The notes under the pieces are model-generated. The model searched no databases. It had not been told where the DNA came from and was given only the letters and a program-made list of their open reading frames with translations. A program made the translations under genes and the position numbers. Positions 37,801-46,145 of a stretch of DNA of 64,000 nucleotides are shown piece after piece. The number at the start of each line of letters is the position of its first letter. The first letter of the stretch is position 1. Origin of the DNA: Tahibacter amnicola (GTDB taxonomy: Bacteria > Pseudomonadota > Gammaproteobacteria > Xanthomonadales > Rhodanobacteraceae); contig NZ_CP104694.1 in the NCBI RefSeq assembly GCF_025398735.1, positions 3,125,001-3,189,000 on the forward strand, read 5' to 3'.

Positions 37801-39279
37801 TCAGGTGCGCGAGCAGCACGAAGTGGTGGCGGGAGGCAGCACGGGAGCTGCCGGGACGCTATTGCATCCGCAACCGGCTTTTCCCTCGGCTTTCGCAGTG
37901 GCGTCACGGGAGCAGCACGCATTCACGCCGTCGGGCGCCGGGCCGCCGCAGCATGTCGAAGCGTCCTGCGTTGAAGGGGACGATGTGTCGGGTGCCGCAG
38001 CACCACAACAGCTGGCAGCGGCGCGTTCTTCGGCGTCGAACTGGGTGCTGCAGACGCCGGTCTCCGGCAGTTGCAGCGCAACGCGTCGTGCGGCCTCCCA
38101 GTCTCCTGCGATCGCCGCCGCAACGGAACGCACCTGCTCGTAGCCGGTGAGCAGCAGAAAGGTCGGGGCGCGTCCGTAGCTCTTCATGCCCACAATGTAG
38201 AGGCCGGCGTCCGGTTGTGCGAGTTCGAGTGCGCCGTGCGGCCGCACCGTACCGCAGCTGTGCTGGTTCGGATCGATCAAGGGTGCGAGCCGGCGGGGGC
38301 TTTGCGTTGCCGGATCCAGGTCCAGGCGCACTTCGTCCAGCAACGCAAGGTCCGGACGAAAGCCGGTTGCGGCGATGATCTCATCCACTGCTGGCAGGGG
38401 CGAACCGTCGCTCCAGGCAATGATGCCGCGCCCGGTGGGCTCGAGCCGGTCGATGTGCGCGGCTGCCAGCAGCTCAATCTCTTCGGCCGCGATTCGGTCG
38501 GCAATGCGCAGGCCGAGTCGACCACGTTCCTTGAGCTGGTCGTTTTCGCCGCCGCCGAGGACGCGTCGCAGTGACGGCCGGCGGACCGCCCAGGTGATGG
38601 TGGTGCCCGGCGCTGATCGACGGAGTGTCGCGAGGTCTTCCAGCGCATTGAGAGCGGAGTGCCCACTGCCGACGACGAGCACGCGCTTTCCCGCGTACCG
38701 TTCCCGTTCCGTGTTCAGCACATCGGGTATTCCGTAGCGCACGTGACCGGCGACAGCGCGCTCGCCCATCGCGGGGATGCCGGAGGCACCGACGGGATTG
38801 GGTGCCTGCCAGGTACCCGACGCGTCAATCACGGCCCGCGCAAGGATTTCATGCTCGCCGGTCGCGTCGGTGTAGCGGACGACGAACGGCGACTCGTCGC
38901 GTCCGGCATCTTTCATCCGGTCGCGCTGCCGTTTGCTGACGGCAGTGACCCGAGCACCCAGCCGGATGGCGTCGGCCAGTGACGGTGTCGCGGCGAGGGG
39001 CTCCAGGTACTGCGAGACCAGGTCTGCGCCAGTCGGGTACGACGCCGGGTCGGGCGAACGCCAGCCCTGTTCTTCCAGCAGCTCGGCGGCCAGCGGGTCG
39101 ATGTTGTAGGCCCAGGGAGAGAACAGCCGGACGTGTCCCCATTCCCGGATGGAGGCGCCAACCCGGGTGCCTGCTTCCAGCACGACGGGCGACAGATGGC
39201 GCGATTGCAGGTGCAGCGCCGCTGCGAGACCGACGGGCCCGGCGCCAATGACGACAGTGGGAAGTGCTGTGAGTGACAT
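37801..39279 (-). CDS. FAD/NAD(P)-dependent oxidoreductase (ArsO-like) with cysteine-rich tail
   Basis: 492 residues from the ATG at 39279, preceded by AGGAG that overlaps the IS target site. Two dinucleotide-binding motifs (VVIGAGPVGLAAALHLQ and VLVVGSGHSALNALEDL) and DEIIAATGFRPD mark a flavin monooxygenase/thioredoxin-reductase-like enzyme. Similar flavoproteins occur in ars operons under the name ArsO. Residues 409-492 form a low-complexity tail with 11 cysteines, mostly as CC pairs (SCCG, TCCGG, ACCSR, GCGC, SCCS). Such a tail could hold or hand over a thiophilic metalloid. The substrate is unknown. The former upstream neighbour is arsN1, now separated by an IS. Confidence 0.85.
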   Translation of the reverse strand: MSLTALPTVVIGAGPVGLAAALHLQSRHLSPVVLEAGTRVGASIREWGHVRLFSPWAYNIDPLAAELLEEQGWRSPDPASYPTGADLVSQYLEPLAATPSLADAIRLGARVTAVSKRQRDRMKDAGRDESPFVVRYTDATGEHEILARAVIDASGTWQAPNPVGASGIPAMGERAVAGHVRYGIPDVLNTERERYAGKRVLVVGSGHSALNALEDLATLRRSAPGTTITWAVRRPSLRRVLGGGENDQLKERGRLGLRIADRIAAEEIELLAAAHIDRLEPTGRGIIAWSDGSPLPAVDEIIAATGFRPDLALLDEVRLDLDPATQSPRRLAPLIDPNQHSCGTVRPHGALELAQPDAGLYIVGMKSYGRAPTFLLLTGYEQVRSVAAAIAGDWEAARRVALQLPETGVCSTQFDAEERAAASCCGAAAPDTSSPSTQDASTCCGGPAPDGVNACCSRDATAKAEGKAGCGCNSVPAAPVLPPATTSCCSRT

Positions 39280-39293
39280 CGTGATACTCCTAG

Positions 39294-40531
39294 CAGGCCG
39301 TTGAGAAAACCCAATTTCCGCCCAGATCAAGCTGGCCAAGTGTTCGTTCGTGGTGCAGTAGCTGATCGATAGTGTGGGACTTGCGAGCTACGTCGGCGAA
39401 GGATTCCACCATCCTTGGATGCCACCGATGCGGATCAAGTTGTAGGCGGCGAATGTCCAAGTAACCCATGCGCGCACAGCCGGAAGTCCCACGCGAGTCA
39501 GCTTTCGAAGTTCACCGATGGTCTTGACCCAACCAAATCCTTGCTCGATCTTCTTTCGAACCCGCTGGCTGATCGCGTATCCCTTGCTTGATGCGGTGCG
39601 TCCGTCAACTGCACTTCGACGGTGGCTATTGTTCTGGGCAACGTGAGGCTTGATACCACGCTCCTTCAACGCGGCTACGAAAGCATGAGTGTCATAGGCT
39701 TTGTCTGCACCCAATGTGCATCCGGCGCCCAGGAGCATTTCGTCGACCAGCAACAGGCCGCTTTCTCGCTCGGATGTCCCAGTCGCATGGCGTACATCAA
39801 CTCCCACCAGCAGACCGTTCCGGTTCTCCATCAATGTGCTGGCTTGGTAGCACAGCTTGGCTTCCTTGCCAGCACCTTTGCGCATCAAGCGTGCGTCGGG
39901 ATCCGTCGTAGATTCGTGTGTTTCGTTACTGCGCTTTTGACCGTGAAAGTTTCCGCTGTCATCGCTACCGTCGCCGTCCTTCGGGCGAAAGCTTTTGTGA
40001 GAGGCCCAAGCCTCCAACAGTGTTCCGTCCACCGAAAAGTGCTCGTTACTCACCAGCTGTTTGAGCTGCGCCACCAACACGGTGTGATCGAAAAATCGTT
40101 GGGCGATCTCTTCATCGAACAACCGATCTCGATTGAACGAGAAGGTGGAATGGTCCCATACTCGATCGTCGATATTCAGGCCAACAAACCAGCGAAACAG
40201 AAGGTTGTAGTCCAGCTGTTCCATCAGCAGTCGCTCGCTGCGTACGCTGTACACGACCTGCAACAGCGATGCACGAAGCAACCGTTCCGGCGGAATGGAC
40301 GGCCGCCCGATCCTGGCATAACGCGACTCGAATAGTTCGTCCATATTTGCCAAGATTCCGTCAACCAATTCCCGCAACTGACGAATGGGATGATCCGGCG
40401 GAACGCGTGCCTCGACCGATACGTAGGAGAACAATCCGAGTTGCTGAACGTCCGGTGTTCGCATGCTGAGTGGCTTCAGTCAATGGCGGAATGCTGCATT
40501 TTGCACTGAATGGGGCTTTCTCAACAGCCTG
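39294..40531 (-). mobile_element. IS5-family insertion sequence (complete)
   Basis: 1238 bp with imperfect terminal inverted repeats of 19 bp (39294-39312 and 40513-40531, 17 of 19 matching: CAGGC-GTTGAGAAA-CCC). It is flanked by CTAG on both sides (39290-39293 and 40532-40535), consistent with a 4-bp CTAG target duplication. One intact transposase gene. Both ends and the frame are undamaged, so the insertion looks recent. Confidence 0.88.
39388..40464 (-). CDS. IS5-family DDE transposase
   Basis: 358 residues. The N-terminal domain (DHPIRQLRELVDGILANM, RLLRASLLQVVYSVRSERLL) and RNase-H-like DDE core are complete: Asp in HFSVDGTLLEAW, Asp in LGADKAYDTH and Glu in KKIEQGFGWVKT. It catalyses movement of the surrounding element. 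It is transcribed in the same direction as the ars genes, so read-through into the flavoprotein gene is possible. Confidence 0.93.
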   Translation of the reverse strand: MRTPDVQQLGLFSYVSVEARVPPDHPIRQLRELVDGILANMDELFESRYARIGRPSIPPERLLRASLLQVVYSVRSERLLMEQLDYNLLFRWFVGLNIDDRVWDHSTFSFNRDRLFDEEIAQRFFDHTVLVAQLKQLVSNEHFSVDGTLLEAWASHKSFRPKDGDGSDDSGNFHGQKRSNETHESTTDPDARLMRKGAGKEAKLCYQASTLMENRNGLLVGVDVRHATGTSERESGLLLVDEMLLGAGCTLGADKAYDTHAFVAALKERGIKPHVAQNNSHRRSAVDGRTASSKGYAISQRVRKKIEQGFGWVKTIGELRKLTRVGLPAVRAWVTWTFAAYNLIRIGGIQGWWNPSPT

Positions 40532-41059
40532 CTAGGAGAGGGGAGTGGCGGCGGTGTGGCCGCTGAGGTTTTCCGTGATCAGGCGTTCGACAATGATCAC
40601 GTCGAGCCATCGGCCATCGAGCTGGCCGTGTTTCTCGTAGTAGCCGACTTCGCGAAAACCGCAGGCACGGCATAGGCCGCGGCTGGCCGAATTGAAGGGG
40701 AAGATTCGCGACAGCAGTTTCCAGAAGCCGCGTTGGCGCGCGGCATCGACCAGCGCGTCCAGGAGGCGGTGGCCGATCCCTTTGCCGCGCGCTGCGGGAG
40801 CCAGGTAGATGGAGAATTCGGCAATACCGGCGTAGCAGTCGCGCGGGCGATAGGCGCTCAGTGCCGCCCAGCCCAGGACGGTGCCATCCGCTTCAGCGAC
40901 GAGCACGGGATGGCGGTCCTGGGCGTCGATTCGCGCTGCCATTTCCTGTGGCGCGCGCAGTTGTGTTTCAAAGGTCGCCGTTCTCTCCGTGATGCCCTGG
41001 TTGTAGATCACGGTGATGGCGTCCGCATCCTTTGCCTGGGCCTGTCGAATCAAGGTCAT
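40532..41059 (-). CDS. arsN1: ArsN1-type arsinothricin N-acetyltransferase (GNAT)
   Basis: 175 residues from the ATG at 41059 with AGGTGAA upstream. GNAT fold with acetyl-CoA loop PAARGKGIG. The segments IYNQGITERTATFET, GWAALSAYRPRDCYAGIAEF, GFWKLLSRIFPFN and CGFREVGYYEKHG are those of phosphinothricin-acetyltransferase relatives. The ars-linked members (ArsN1) acetylate the arsenical antibiotic arsinothricin. The assignment is based on similarity and on the arsenic context. The TAG stop is part of the CTAG target site of the adjacent IS; before the insertion the flavoprotein start followed 10 bases later. Confidence 0.85.
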   Translation of the reverse strand: MTLIRQAQAKDADAITVIYNQGITERTATFETQLRAPQEMAARIDAQDRHPVLVAEADGTVLGWAALSAYRPRDCYAGIAEFSIYLAPAARGKGIGHRLLDALVDAARQRGFWKLLSRIFPFNSASRGLCRACGFREVGYYEKHGQLDGRWLDVIIVERLITENLSGHTAATPLS

Positions 41060-41105
41060 CTGGTTCACCTGATTGGTACTAACAACTAAATGGGCAAAAA
41101 AGGGG

Positions 41106-41648
41106 TCAGCCGCATTCCTTGCCAGGCCCGCAGACGGGACCGCAGTCACCGACGCTGACGCCGCTGACGAAGCGCGCGTGTGCAGCGCGCGCCAAGCGGC
41201 GGATGACAGCGGCGGCGGCGGCTCGGGTCGGTGCATCCAGATCGCGCAGCATCTGCGCCTGTTGCGCGATGAGTTCGCGGTTGATCGCGTCGTACAAGGA
41301 TTTTCCCGAACGCGTAGCGCGCAGCGACAGCGCGCGCGCGTCCGTCTCGTCGGGAAGGCGCTCGACGTAGCCCTTGCGTTCCAGAGCATCAATCACACGC
41401 GTCGTGGTGCTTTTGTCGAGCATCAGCTGGTCGGCCAGTGCCAGGCTGCGCATCGGTCCTTTTTCGACCAGGGCCTCGAGGGCATAGCACTGGGTGACGG
41501 AGATGTCGTGGCAGCAGATCTTGTCGCGATCCCGGAACTGGTACACGCGCACCAGCTCCGCCAGCGCCGCGTGCAGCTCTGCCGCATCGGCAGCCAGGGC
41601 GGCGTCGTCTTCGAGGAGGTGTTTGCGTGGCCGGGAATTTAATTGCAT
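41106..41648 (-). CDS. MarR family regulator with cysteine motifs
   Basis: 180 residues from the ATG at 41648. MarR winged helix: MRSLALADQLMLDKSTTTRV, then ALERKGYVERLPDETDAR as wing. Unusual cysteines: Cys45, Cys46 and Cys54 in KICCHDISVTQC before the DNA-binding domain, and Cys169, Cys173 and Cys179 at the C terminus (GDCGPVCGPGKECG). These could bind arsenite and release DNA. It is the first gene of the ars run, 46 bases before arsN1, and its own promoter carries a GTTGTCA/TGACAAC inverted repeat. Confidence 0.85.
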   Translation of the reverse strand: MQLNSRPRKHLLEDDAALAADAAELHAALAELVRVYQFRDRDKICCHDISVTQCYALEALVEKGPMRSLALADQLMLDKSTTTRVIDALERKGYVERLPDETDARALSLRATRSGKSLYDAINRELIAQQAQMLRDLDAPTRAAAAAVIRRLARAAHARFVSGVSVGDCGPVCGPGKECG

Positions 41649-41650
41649 GT

Positions 41651-41684
41651 GACAACTATATGCGCCGCCCCGGGCAGTTGTCAA
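41651..41684 (-). promoter_or_regulatory. Promoter and operator of the marR-arsN1 operon
   Basis: On the minus strand TTGACA (41679-41684) and TATAGT (41655-41660) are spaced by 18 bases. TGACAAC/GTTGTCA inverted arms overlap both boxes, as expected for an autorepressed regulator. The -10 box ends only 6 bases before the ATG, so the transcript may be nearly leaderless. Confidence 0.6.
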
Positions 41685-41692
41685 CCGGTCAG

Positions 41693-41717
41693 AAGGGCCC
41701 GGCCACACCGGGCCCTT
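41693..41717 (-). terminator. Terminator of the pseudopilin-like lipoprotein gene
   Basis: A 10-bp stem (AAGGGCCCGG and complement) with a 5-base loop lies 14 bases past the stop. On the minus strand it is followed by CTTCT, a weak T tract. Confidence 0.7.
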
Positions 41718-41731
41718 TGCGGCGAAACGCG

Positions 41732-42184
41732 CTATCGAATCGTGGTGCTGCTGCCCCGTGCCGGCGCATCGTCCGCGCCGCCGTTCTGGTCGATTCCGTC
41801 CGGGCCCAGGGAATACAAGCGGAAGCTGCTCAGGTCGGGCGACTTCCGGTACACGAAGGGGCGACCATATCCATCGATGAGTACCTCCGGAGTGGCGCCC
41901 TGGTCGGGATACCGCTCGCGAACCGCTGCGACAAATGCGGCCTCGTCCGGGACGAACAGCTGCGGGTTCTTGTCGCGCAGGCCGCGAACGATCTCGACCA
42001 GGACTTCCAGTCGCCGCTCGGACACTTCAACGGCCTCGGCACTCCATTCGGTTCGCCGGGGCTGAGGGGCCGCGGCCGCCGGAGACGAAGCTGCCGATGT
42101 CGGCGATGGTGGCGACCCCGGGGAGCACGCAGCGAGAGAAAGAATCAGTGGAATGACGGCACTGCGCAACGTGAAAGGCGGCAT
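41732..42184 (-). CDS. Lipoprotein with GspG/pseudopilin-like C-terminal domain
   Basis: 150 residues from the ATG at 42184 with CAGGAA upstream. Lipobox SLAAC near residue 20, then a Ser/Pro/Ala-rich linker (to about 45) and a compact domain ending DGYGRPFVYRKSP and FRLYSLGPDGIDQNGG. The last part resembles the globular end of type II secretion major pseudopilins. The prepilin leader and hydrophobic helix are missing, so it is not a pilin subunit. It is a lone gene; function unknown. Confidence 0.7.
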   Translation of the reverse strand: MPPFTLRSAVIPLILSLAACSPGSPPSPTSAASSPAAAAPQPRRTEWSAEAVEVSERRLEVLVEIVRGLRDKNPQLFVPDEAAFVAAVRERYPDQGATPEVLIDGYGRPFVYRKSPDLSSFRLYSLGPDGIDQNGGADDAPARGSSTTIR

Positions 42185-42260
42185 GGAACGTTCCTGCAAC
42201 GAAACGCGCACAGTACCCGGATCACGCCAGGCCCGGAAGGTGTCCGGAAGCGGCCGGCTG

Positions 42261-43280
42261 TCAGGGTTCGAATCCGTCGTCGAACAGCGCATCGGTGACA
42301 GGCGCTGCCGGCTGACGGTAGATGTCGAAGTCGGCACTTCCGACGGGATGTTCCCGACCCCAGTACAGCTGGACGGAATTCGGCGATGTTCCAACCAGCG
42401 GATGCGGCTCTACATCATTGGCATCGTCGGTCTCGCCGTGCGCGATGGGCTCTTCGAACGTGCTGGCATCCGTGGAGCGTCGCGAGTAGATGTCGTACTG
42501 GTCGCCGTTGGCGCGAATGTGGAAGACGACGAAAGCCTGGTCTGGCATGACGACGGGCACCGAGTCGTGGTTGTCGCCGTCCACCGCCAGGGGAATCGCG
42601 CTGGCGCTCCAATCCCGGATATTGGTCGTGGTTCTCGCATAGAGAGACAACGGAGACGATCCGACCTGGTAAGTGACCAGATAGCGACCATCGCTGGCGC
42701 GGTAGGCGATGCGTGGCAGCTGGCTGTTGCCCGGCGCGATCGCCGTCTTGAGCGAGTCCCAGCTGGCGCCATTGTCCGTGGACTGGGAGACGTAGGAACT
42801 GCCCCCGAGCCGGTGATAGCTCAGGGTCAACGTGCCGTCCGGATGGCGAATCACGTGGGGATTGACCTCGCCGCCGGTCGTCCATCCCAGCGACAGCGTG
42901 CCCTGTTCGGTGAAACTCAGCCCGTCAGCCGATGTTGCGCGAAACAGGCGAAAACTGGAGGCGCCGCCGCTACCTTTGAGATAGAACAGGACAAAGCTGC
43001 CGTCGCCCAGTTGCACCAGCGCCGGATGGCGTTCGTTGGCGGACGATGCAATGACGGCCGATGGCGTACTCCACGTGCTGCCGTCGTCCACGGACCGTGA
43101 AACCCACAAATCGCCGGAGAAACTGGCGTTGAGTCGCTCGAACACCATCACCAGCGTGCCGTCGGTCGCGCGAACGATGGCGGGTTGGTAATCGGTACCA
43201 GGGCCAGAGGTCACCGCCACCTGTGCCATTGCCATCGCTGGCAGCACCGTTGCGATCACGCCTGCTGCTCGTCGAATCAC
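42261..43280 (-). CDS. Secreted sialidase-like (BNR/Asp-box) beta-propeller protein
   Basis: 339 residues from a GTG at 43280 with CAGGAG upstream. Short signal peptide (MIRRAAGVIATVLPAMAMAQ). Asp-box repeats SVDDGSTWS and STDNGASWD, and alternating strand/turn pattern, indicate a six-bladed sialidase-type propeller. The arginine triad of true sialidases cannot be confirmed by eye, so it may be a binding propeller or another glycosidase. It ends in DALFDDGFEP, the C-terminal motif shared with other exported proteins in this window. Confidence 0.8.
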   Translation of the reverse strand: MIRRAAGVIATVLPAMAMAQVAVTSGPGTDYQPAIVRATDGTLVMVFERLNASFSGDLWVSRSVDDGSTWSTPSAVIASSANERHPALVQLGDGSFVLFYLKGSGGASSFRLFRATSADGLSFTEQGTLSLGWTTGGEVNPHVIRHPDGTLTLSYHRLGGSSYVSQSTDNGASWDSLKTAIAPGNSQLPRIAYRASDGRYLVTYQVGSSPLSLYARTTTNIRDWSASAIPLAVDGDNHDSVPVVMPDQAFVVFHIRANGDQYDIYSRRSTDASTFEEPIAHGETDDANDVEPHPLVGTSPNSVQLYWGREHPVGSADFDIYRQPAAPVTDALFDDGFEP

Positions 43281-43361
43281 GCTGCACTCCTGCTATGACG
43301 CGCCCGCGTCGTCAATACGGCTACAGTGCATGATCGCGGCAAGGTTGGCCACAGTGCCAGA

Positions 43362-43814
43362 TCAGCCAGCCGCCAGCTTGATCGCAGCGCGAATTCGCGG
43401 ATACGTGCCACATCGGCAGACGTTCTCGATGGCGTCGATCTGTGCATCGGTCGGATGGGGTGTCGTTCGCAGCAGCGCGACGGCGGCCATGATCTGCCCG
43501 GGCTGGCAGTAGCCGCATTGGGCGACATCCAGATCGATCCACGCTTGCTGAACGGGATGCAGCGCGTCACCCTGGGCAAGACCTTCGATCGTGGTGACGC
43601 TCGATCCGGCGGGCAACTGGGCCATCGTCATGGTGCACGGCGTGAACGCGGCTCCATCGAGGTGGCAGGTACAGGCGCGGCAAACACCGACACCGCAACC
43701 GTACTTGGGCCCGGTGATGCCCAGCTTGTCGCGCAGCACCCACAGCAGCGACATATCCGACGGGGCTTCCACGCTGACAGACGCGCCGTTGACGACGAAA
43801 TGGTAGACCGGCAT
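43362..43814 (-). CDS. iorA: (2Fe-2S) small subunit of an isoquinoline 1-oxidoreductase-type molybdenum hydroxylase
   Basis: 150 residues. Two [2Fe-2S] sites: plant-ferredoxin type [11 protein letters not shown] with a downstream Cys in FTPCTM, and the alpha-helical site CGYCQPG with CRCGTYPRI. It carries electrons from the molybdopterin subunit encoded 15 bases downstream. The isoquinoline oxidoreductase group acts on N-heterocycles or aldehydes; the substrate here is unknown. Confidence 0.9.
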   Translation of the reverse strand: MPVYHFVVNGASVSVEAPSDMSLLWVLRDKLGITGPKYGCGVGVCRACTCHLDGAAFTPCTMTMAQLPAGSSVTTIEGLAQGDALHPVQQAWIDLDVAQCGYCQPGQIMAAVALLRTTPHPTDAQIDAIENVCRCGTYPRIRAAIKLAAG

Positions 43815-43829
43815 GACGGACTCCGTGGC

Positions 43830-46022
43830 TCAGCCGATGAGGGGAAAGCGTCGCGCGGGTATTCCCGTGGCGCGGGCATAGGCGTTCGCCACGGCGGCGG
43901 CCGCCGCCGGCACGCCCAGTTCGCCGGCGCCGCCGGGTTCATCGGCGCCAGCCAGGATGTGGGCTTCGAATCGCGGCGGGCTCTGGCGCATTCGCGCATA
44001 GTGGAAATCAGCAAAACTGCCCTCGCGCACGGCGCCGTTGTCGATGTGCAGGCCGGCGTACAGCGTGACCGAAATGCCGTCGATCAGCGCACCCATCAAT
44101 TGCGCTTCCAGTCCCCGCGGATTGATGACCGTTCCGACATCCGCCGCGACGACGGCACGGGTCACGCGTGGCGCCGCGGGCGCCGTGCAATCGATTTCCA
44201 CGAGGTAGGCGACGCAGGAGCCGTACTCCTCCCAGATGGCGACGCCCTGCGCGTGGCGCGCGGGCATCGCCCGTCCCCACTGGCCCGCGGCGGCGACGCG
44301 ATCGAGCGCAGCGACGGCGCGCGTGGAGCGCAGGCGGCTGCGCCGGAAGGAGACCGGGTCGCGCCCCAGTCTTGCGGCGATCGCGTCTACCATGACTTCG
44401 TGCACCACGCCGGTCATGCCCGAAAAGACGCCGCGCCAGCTTCCGGTCGGCAGGTCGAGCGGCACTTCGTGGAGAAGATCGGTCACCACGCCAAATTCGT
44501 AGGGAATCTTCTGGGTGAGGTGGTAGAAGCCCTGGCCGGCGAGCGCCGGAGCGGCGGCGAATCCGACCGCAGAAATCGCCTCGCCGATGCCATGGCCCAG
44601 ATCAGTGCGGACGGCGGCCATGCGGTGTTCATAGCTCAGCACCGCGCCGAGCAGGTGCGTGGCGCGTACGCGATGGAAACTGGCCGGGCGCATCCGGCCG
44701 TGCCGCGTATCGTCGTTGCGCGTCCAGAGCAGCTTGACCGGACGGCCAATCCGCTGGGAGATCACTGCCGCCTCCAGCGCTGCATCGAAGAACAGGCGCC
44801 GACCGAACGACCCTCCGCCGCGCACGACGTTGACTGTTACGTCCCACAACGGAATTCCCAGGCACGCTGCGATCGTTTCCTGCGCGATGATCGGTGACTT
44901 CCCGGCATACCAGATCTGTGCGCGACCGTTGCGGACATCGGCGACGGCACCGAGTGTTTCCAGCGGCGCGTGGCTGACAAAGCTGAAATCGAATGTGGCT
45001 TCCACGTACTGGGACAGCAGTGGTGGTACGACCAGCGGCGGCACAGCATTGCGCAGTTGCGCCCGGATCTGCGCGTCCGACACGCCGACCAGGCTCCCGG
45101 GACGCCAGGTTACCTGCAGTGCGTCGCGCGCCTTCAGGGCCTGGTCGAAGGTCTCGGCGACGACGGCAATGCCGCTGTCGATGGGAACGATGGCGACCAC
45201 GCCCGGCAATAGGCGTGCCGCGGCATCGCTATAGCTCTGCACGCTGCCGTTGAGCGTCGGTGCGCGGGCGACCACGGTCGGCAATGCGCCAGCAACAGGC
45301 AAGTCCATGGCATAGCGTGCCTGGCCGGTGACAATAGCGCGGGCATCGACGCGCGTCGTCGGGGTACCGATGACACGGTACTGGGCGGCGGCCTTGGGTG
45401 TGGCGGGAACGACCGGCACGTGCACAGCTGCCGCGTCCGCCGACAGCGATCCATACGTGGCGCGACGCCCGTCGGGCGCCAAGACGGTGCTGTCGCGCGT
45501 CGCCAGGATGGAGGCCGGCAGCTGCCAGCGATGTGCTGCAGCCGTAACCAGGCGCGCCCGTGCGGCGGCCGCGACGATGCGCAATGGTCGCCAGAGGGAA
45601 CGCATCGTATTGGACGAGCCGGTCAGCTGATTGAACAGCAGCTCGGGGCGCGCGCGGCTGAGTACGACGTCGACATCGCCCAGGGCTGCGTCGAGTTCCT
45701 CCGCCACGATCATGGCGGCCGCGGTCGTGATGCCCTGGCCGACTTCTGCCCGCGGCAGCTCAAGGCGTACGCCGCCATCTGGTGCGATCGTCAGTACCAG
45801 GTCGAAGGCGGTGAGCGATCCTGCCAGGATCAGCACGTTGCCCAGGTCCGGTCCGTCGATCCGAGCCTCCGGTGATGCCGCGTGCGCCTGCGCCCCCAGC
45901 CCCCATTGAACGGCGACGGTCAGTGCCGGCGCAGACACCAGGAACGCAAGAAATCCGCGCCGCTGCGGCTGCGACGGCGCATCGACGCGTTCCGGCGCGG
46001 ATGATTGCGTGGTGGCGTCCAT
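43830..46022 (-). CDS. iorB: Molybdopterin large subunit of an isoquinoline 1-oxidoreductase-type hydroxylase
   Basis: 730 residues from the ATG at 46022; this gives a Tat signal (RRGFLAFLVSAPALTVA, cleavage near AHA). Molybdenum-hydroxylase fold with VRGGGSFGRRLFFD, a GSWRGVFSGMTGVVHEVMVD segment and a C-terminal GVPAAAAAVANAYARATG. The usual order is small subunit first in transcription, but here the large subunit gene is upstream on the minus strand. The complex should be exported folded to the periplasm by Tat, the small subunit travelling along. It probably needs a haem c or cytochrome partner, not seen here. Confidence 0.88.
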   Translation of the reverse strand: MDATTQSSAPERVDAPSQPQRRGFLAFLVSAPALTVAVQWGLGAQAHAASPEARIDGPDLGNVLILAGSLTAFDLVLTIAPDGGVRLELPRAEVGQGITTAAAMIVAEELDAALGDVDVVLSRARPELLFNQLTGSSNTMRSLWRPLRIVAAAARARLVTAAAHRWQLPASILATRDSTVLAPDGRRATYGSLSADAAAVHVPVVPATPKAAAQYRVIGTPTTRVDARAIVTGQARYAMDLPVAGALPTVVARAPTLNGSVQSYSDAAARLLPGVVAIVPIDSGIAVVAETFDQALKARDALQVTWRPGSLVGVSDAQIRAQLRNAVPPLVVPPLLSQYVEATFDFSFVSHAPLETLGAVADVRNGRAQIWYAGKSPIIAQETIAACLGIPLWDVTVNVVRGGGSFGRRLFFDAALEAAVISQRIGRPVKLLWTRNDDTRHGRMRPASFHRVRATHLLGAVLSYEHRMAAVRTDLGHGIGEAISAVGFAAAPALAGQGFYHLTQKIPYEFGVVTDLLHEVPLDLPTGSWRGVFSGMTGVVHEVMVDAIAARLGRDPVSFRRSRLRSTRAVAALDRVAAAGQWGRAMPARHAQGVAIWEEYGSCVAYLVEIDCTAPAAPRVTRAVVAADVGTVINPRGLEAQLMGALIDGISVTLYAGLHIDNGAVREGSFADFHYARMRQSPPRFEAHILAGADEPGGAGELGVPAAAAAVANAYARATGIPARRFPLIG

Positions 46023-46145
46023 GGCGCGTTTTCCCGGGCAGTTGATCGCCCAGGTATAGAAAGCGGCCTGCGAATGTGTCTTGTCCAACGGCGCCACCGT
46101 CCCGGTGGAAACCACTCATCCAGAAATGGACAAGTGGCTCAGGCG

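Noticed and set aside
34867-41648. Complete classical arsenite operon (arsC and arsB/ACR3)
   Set aside because: No arsenate reductase or arsenite pump sequence was found on either strand in this stretch.
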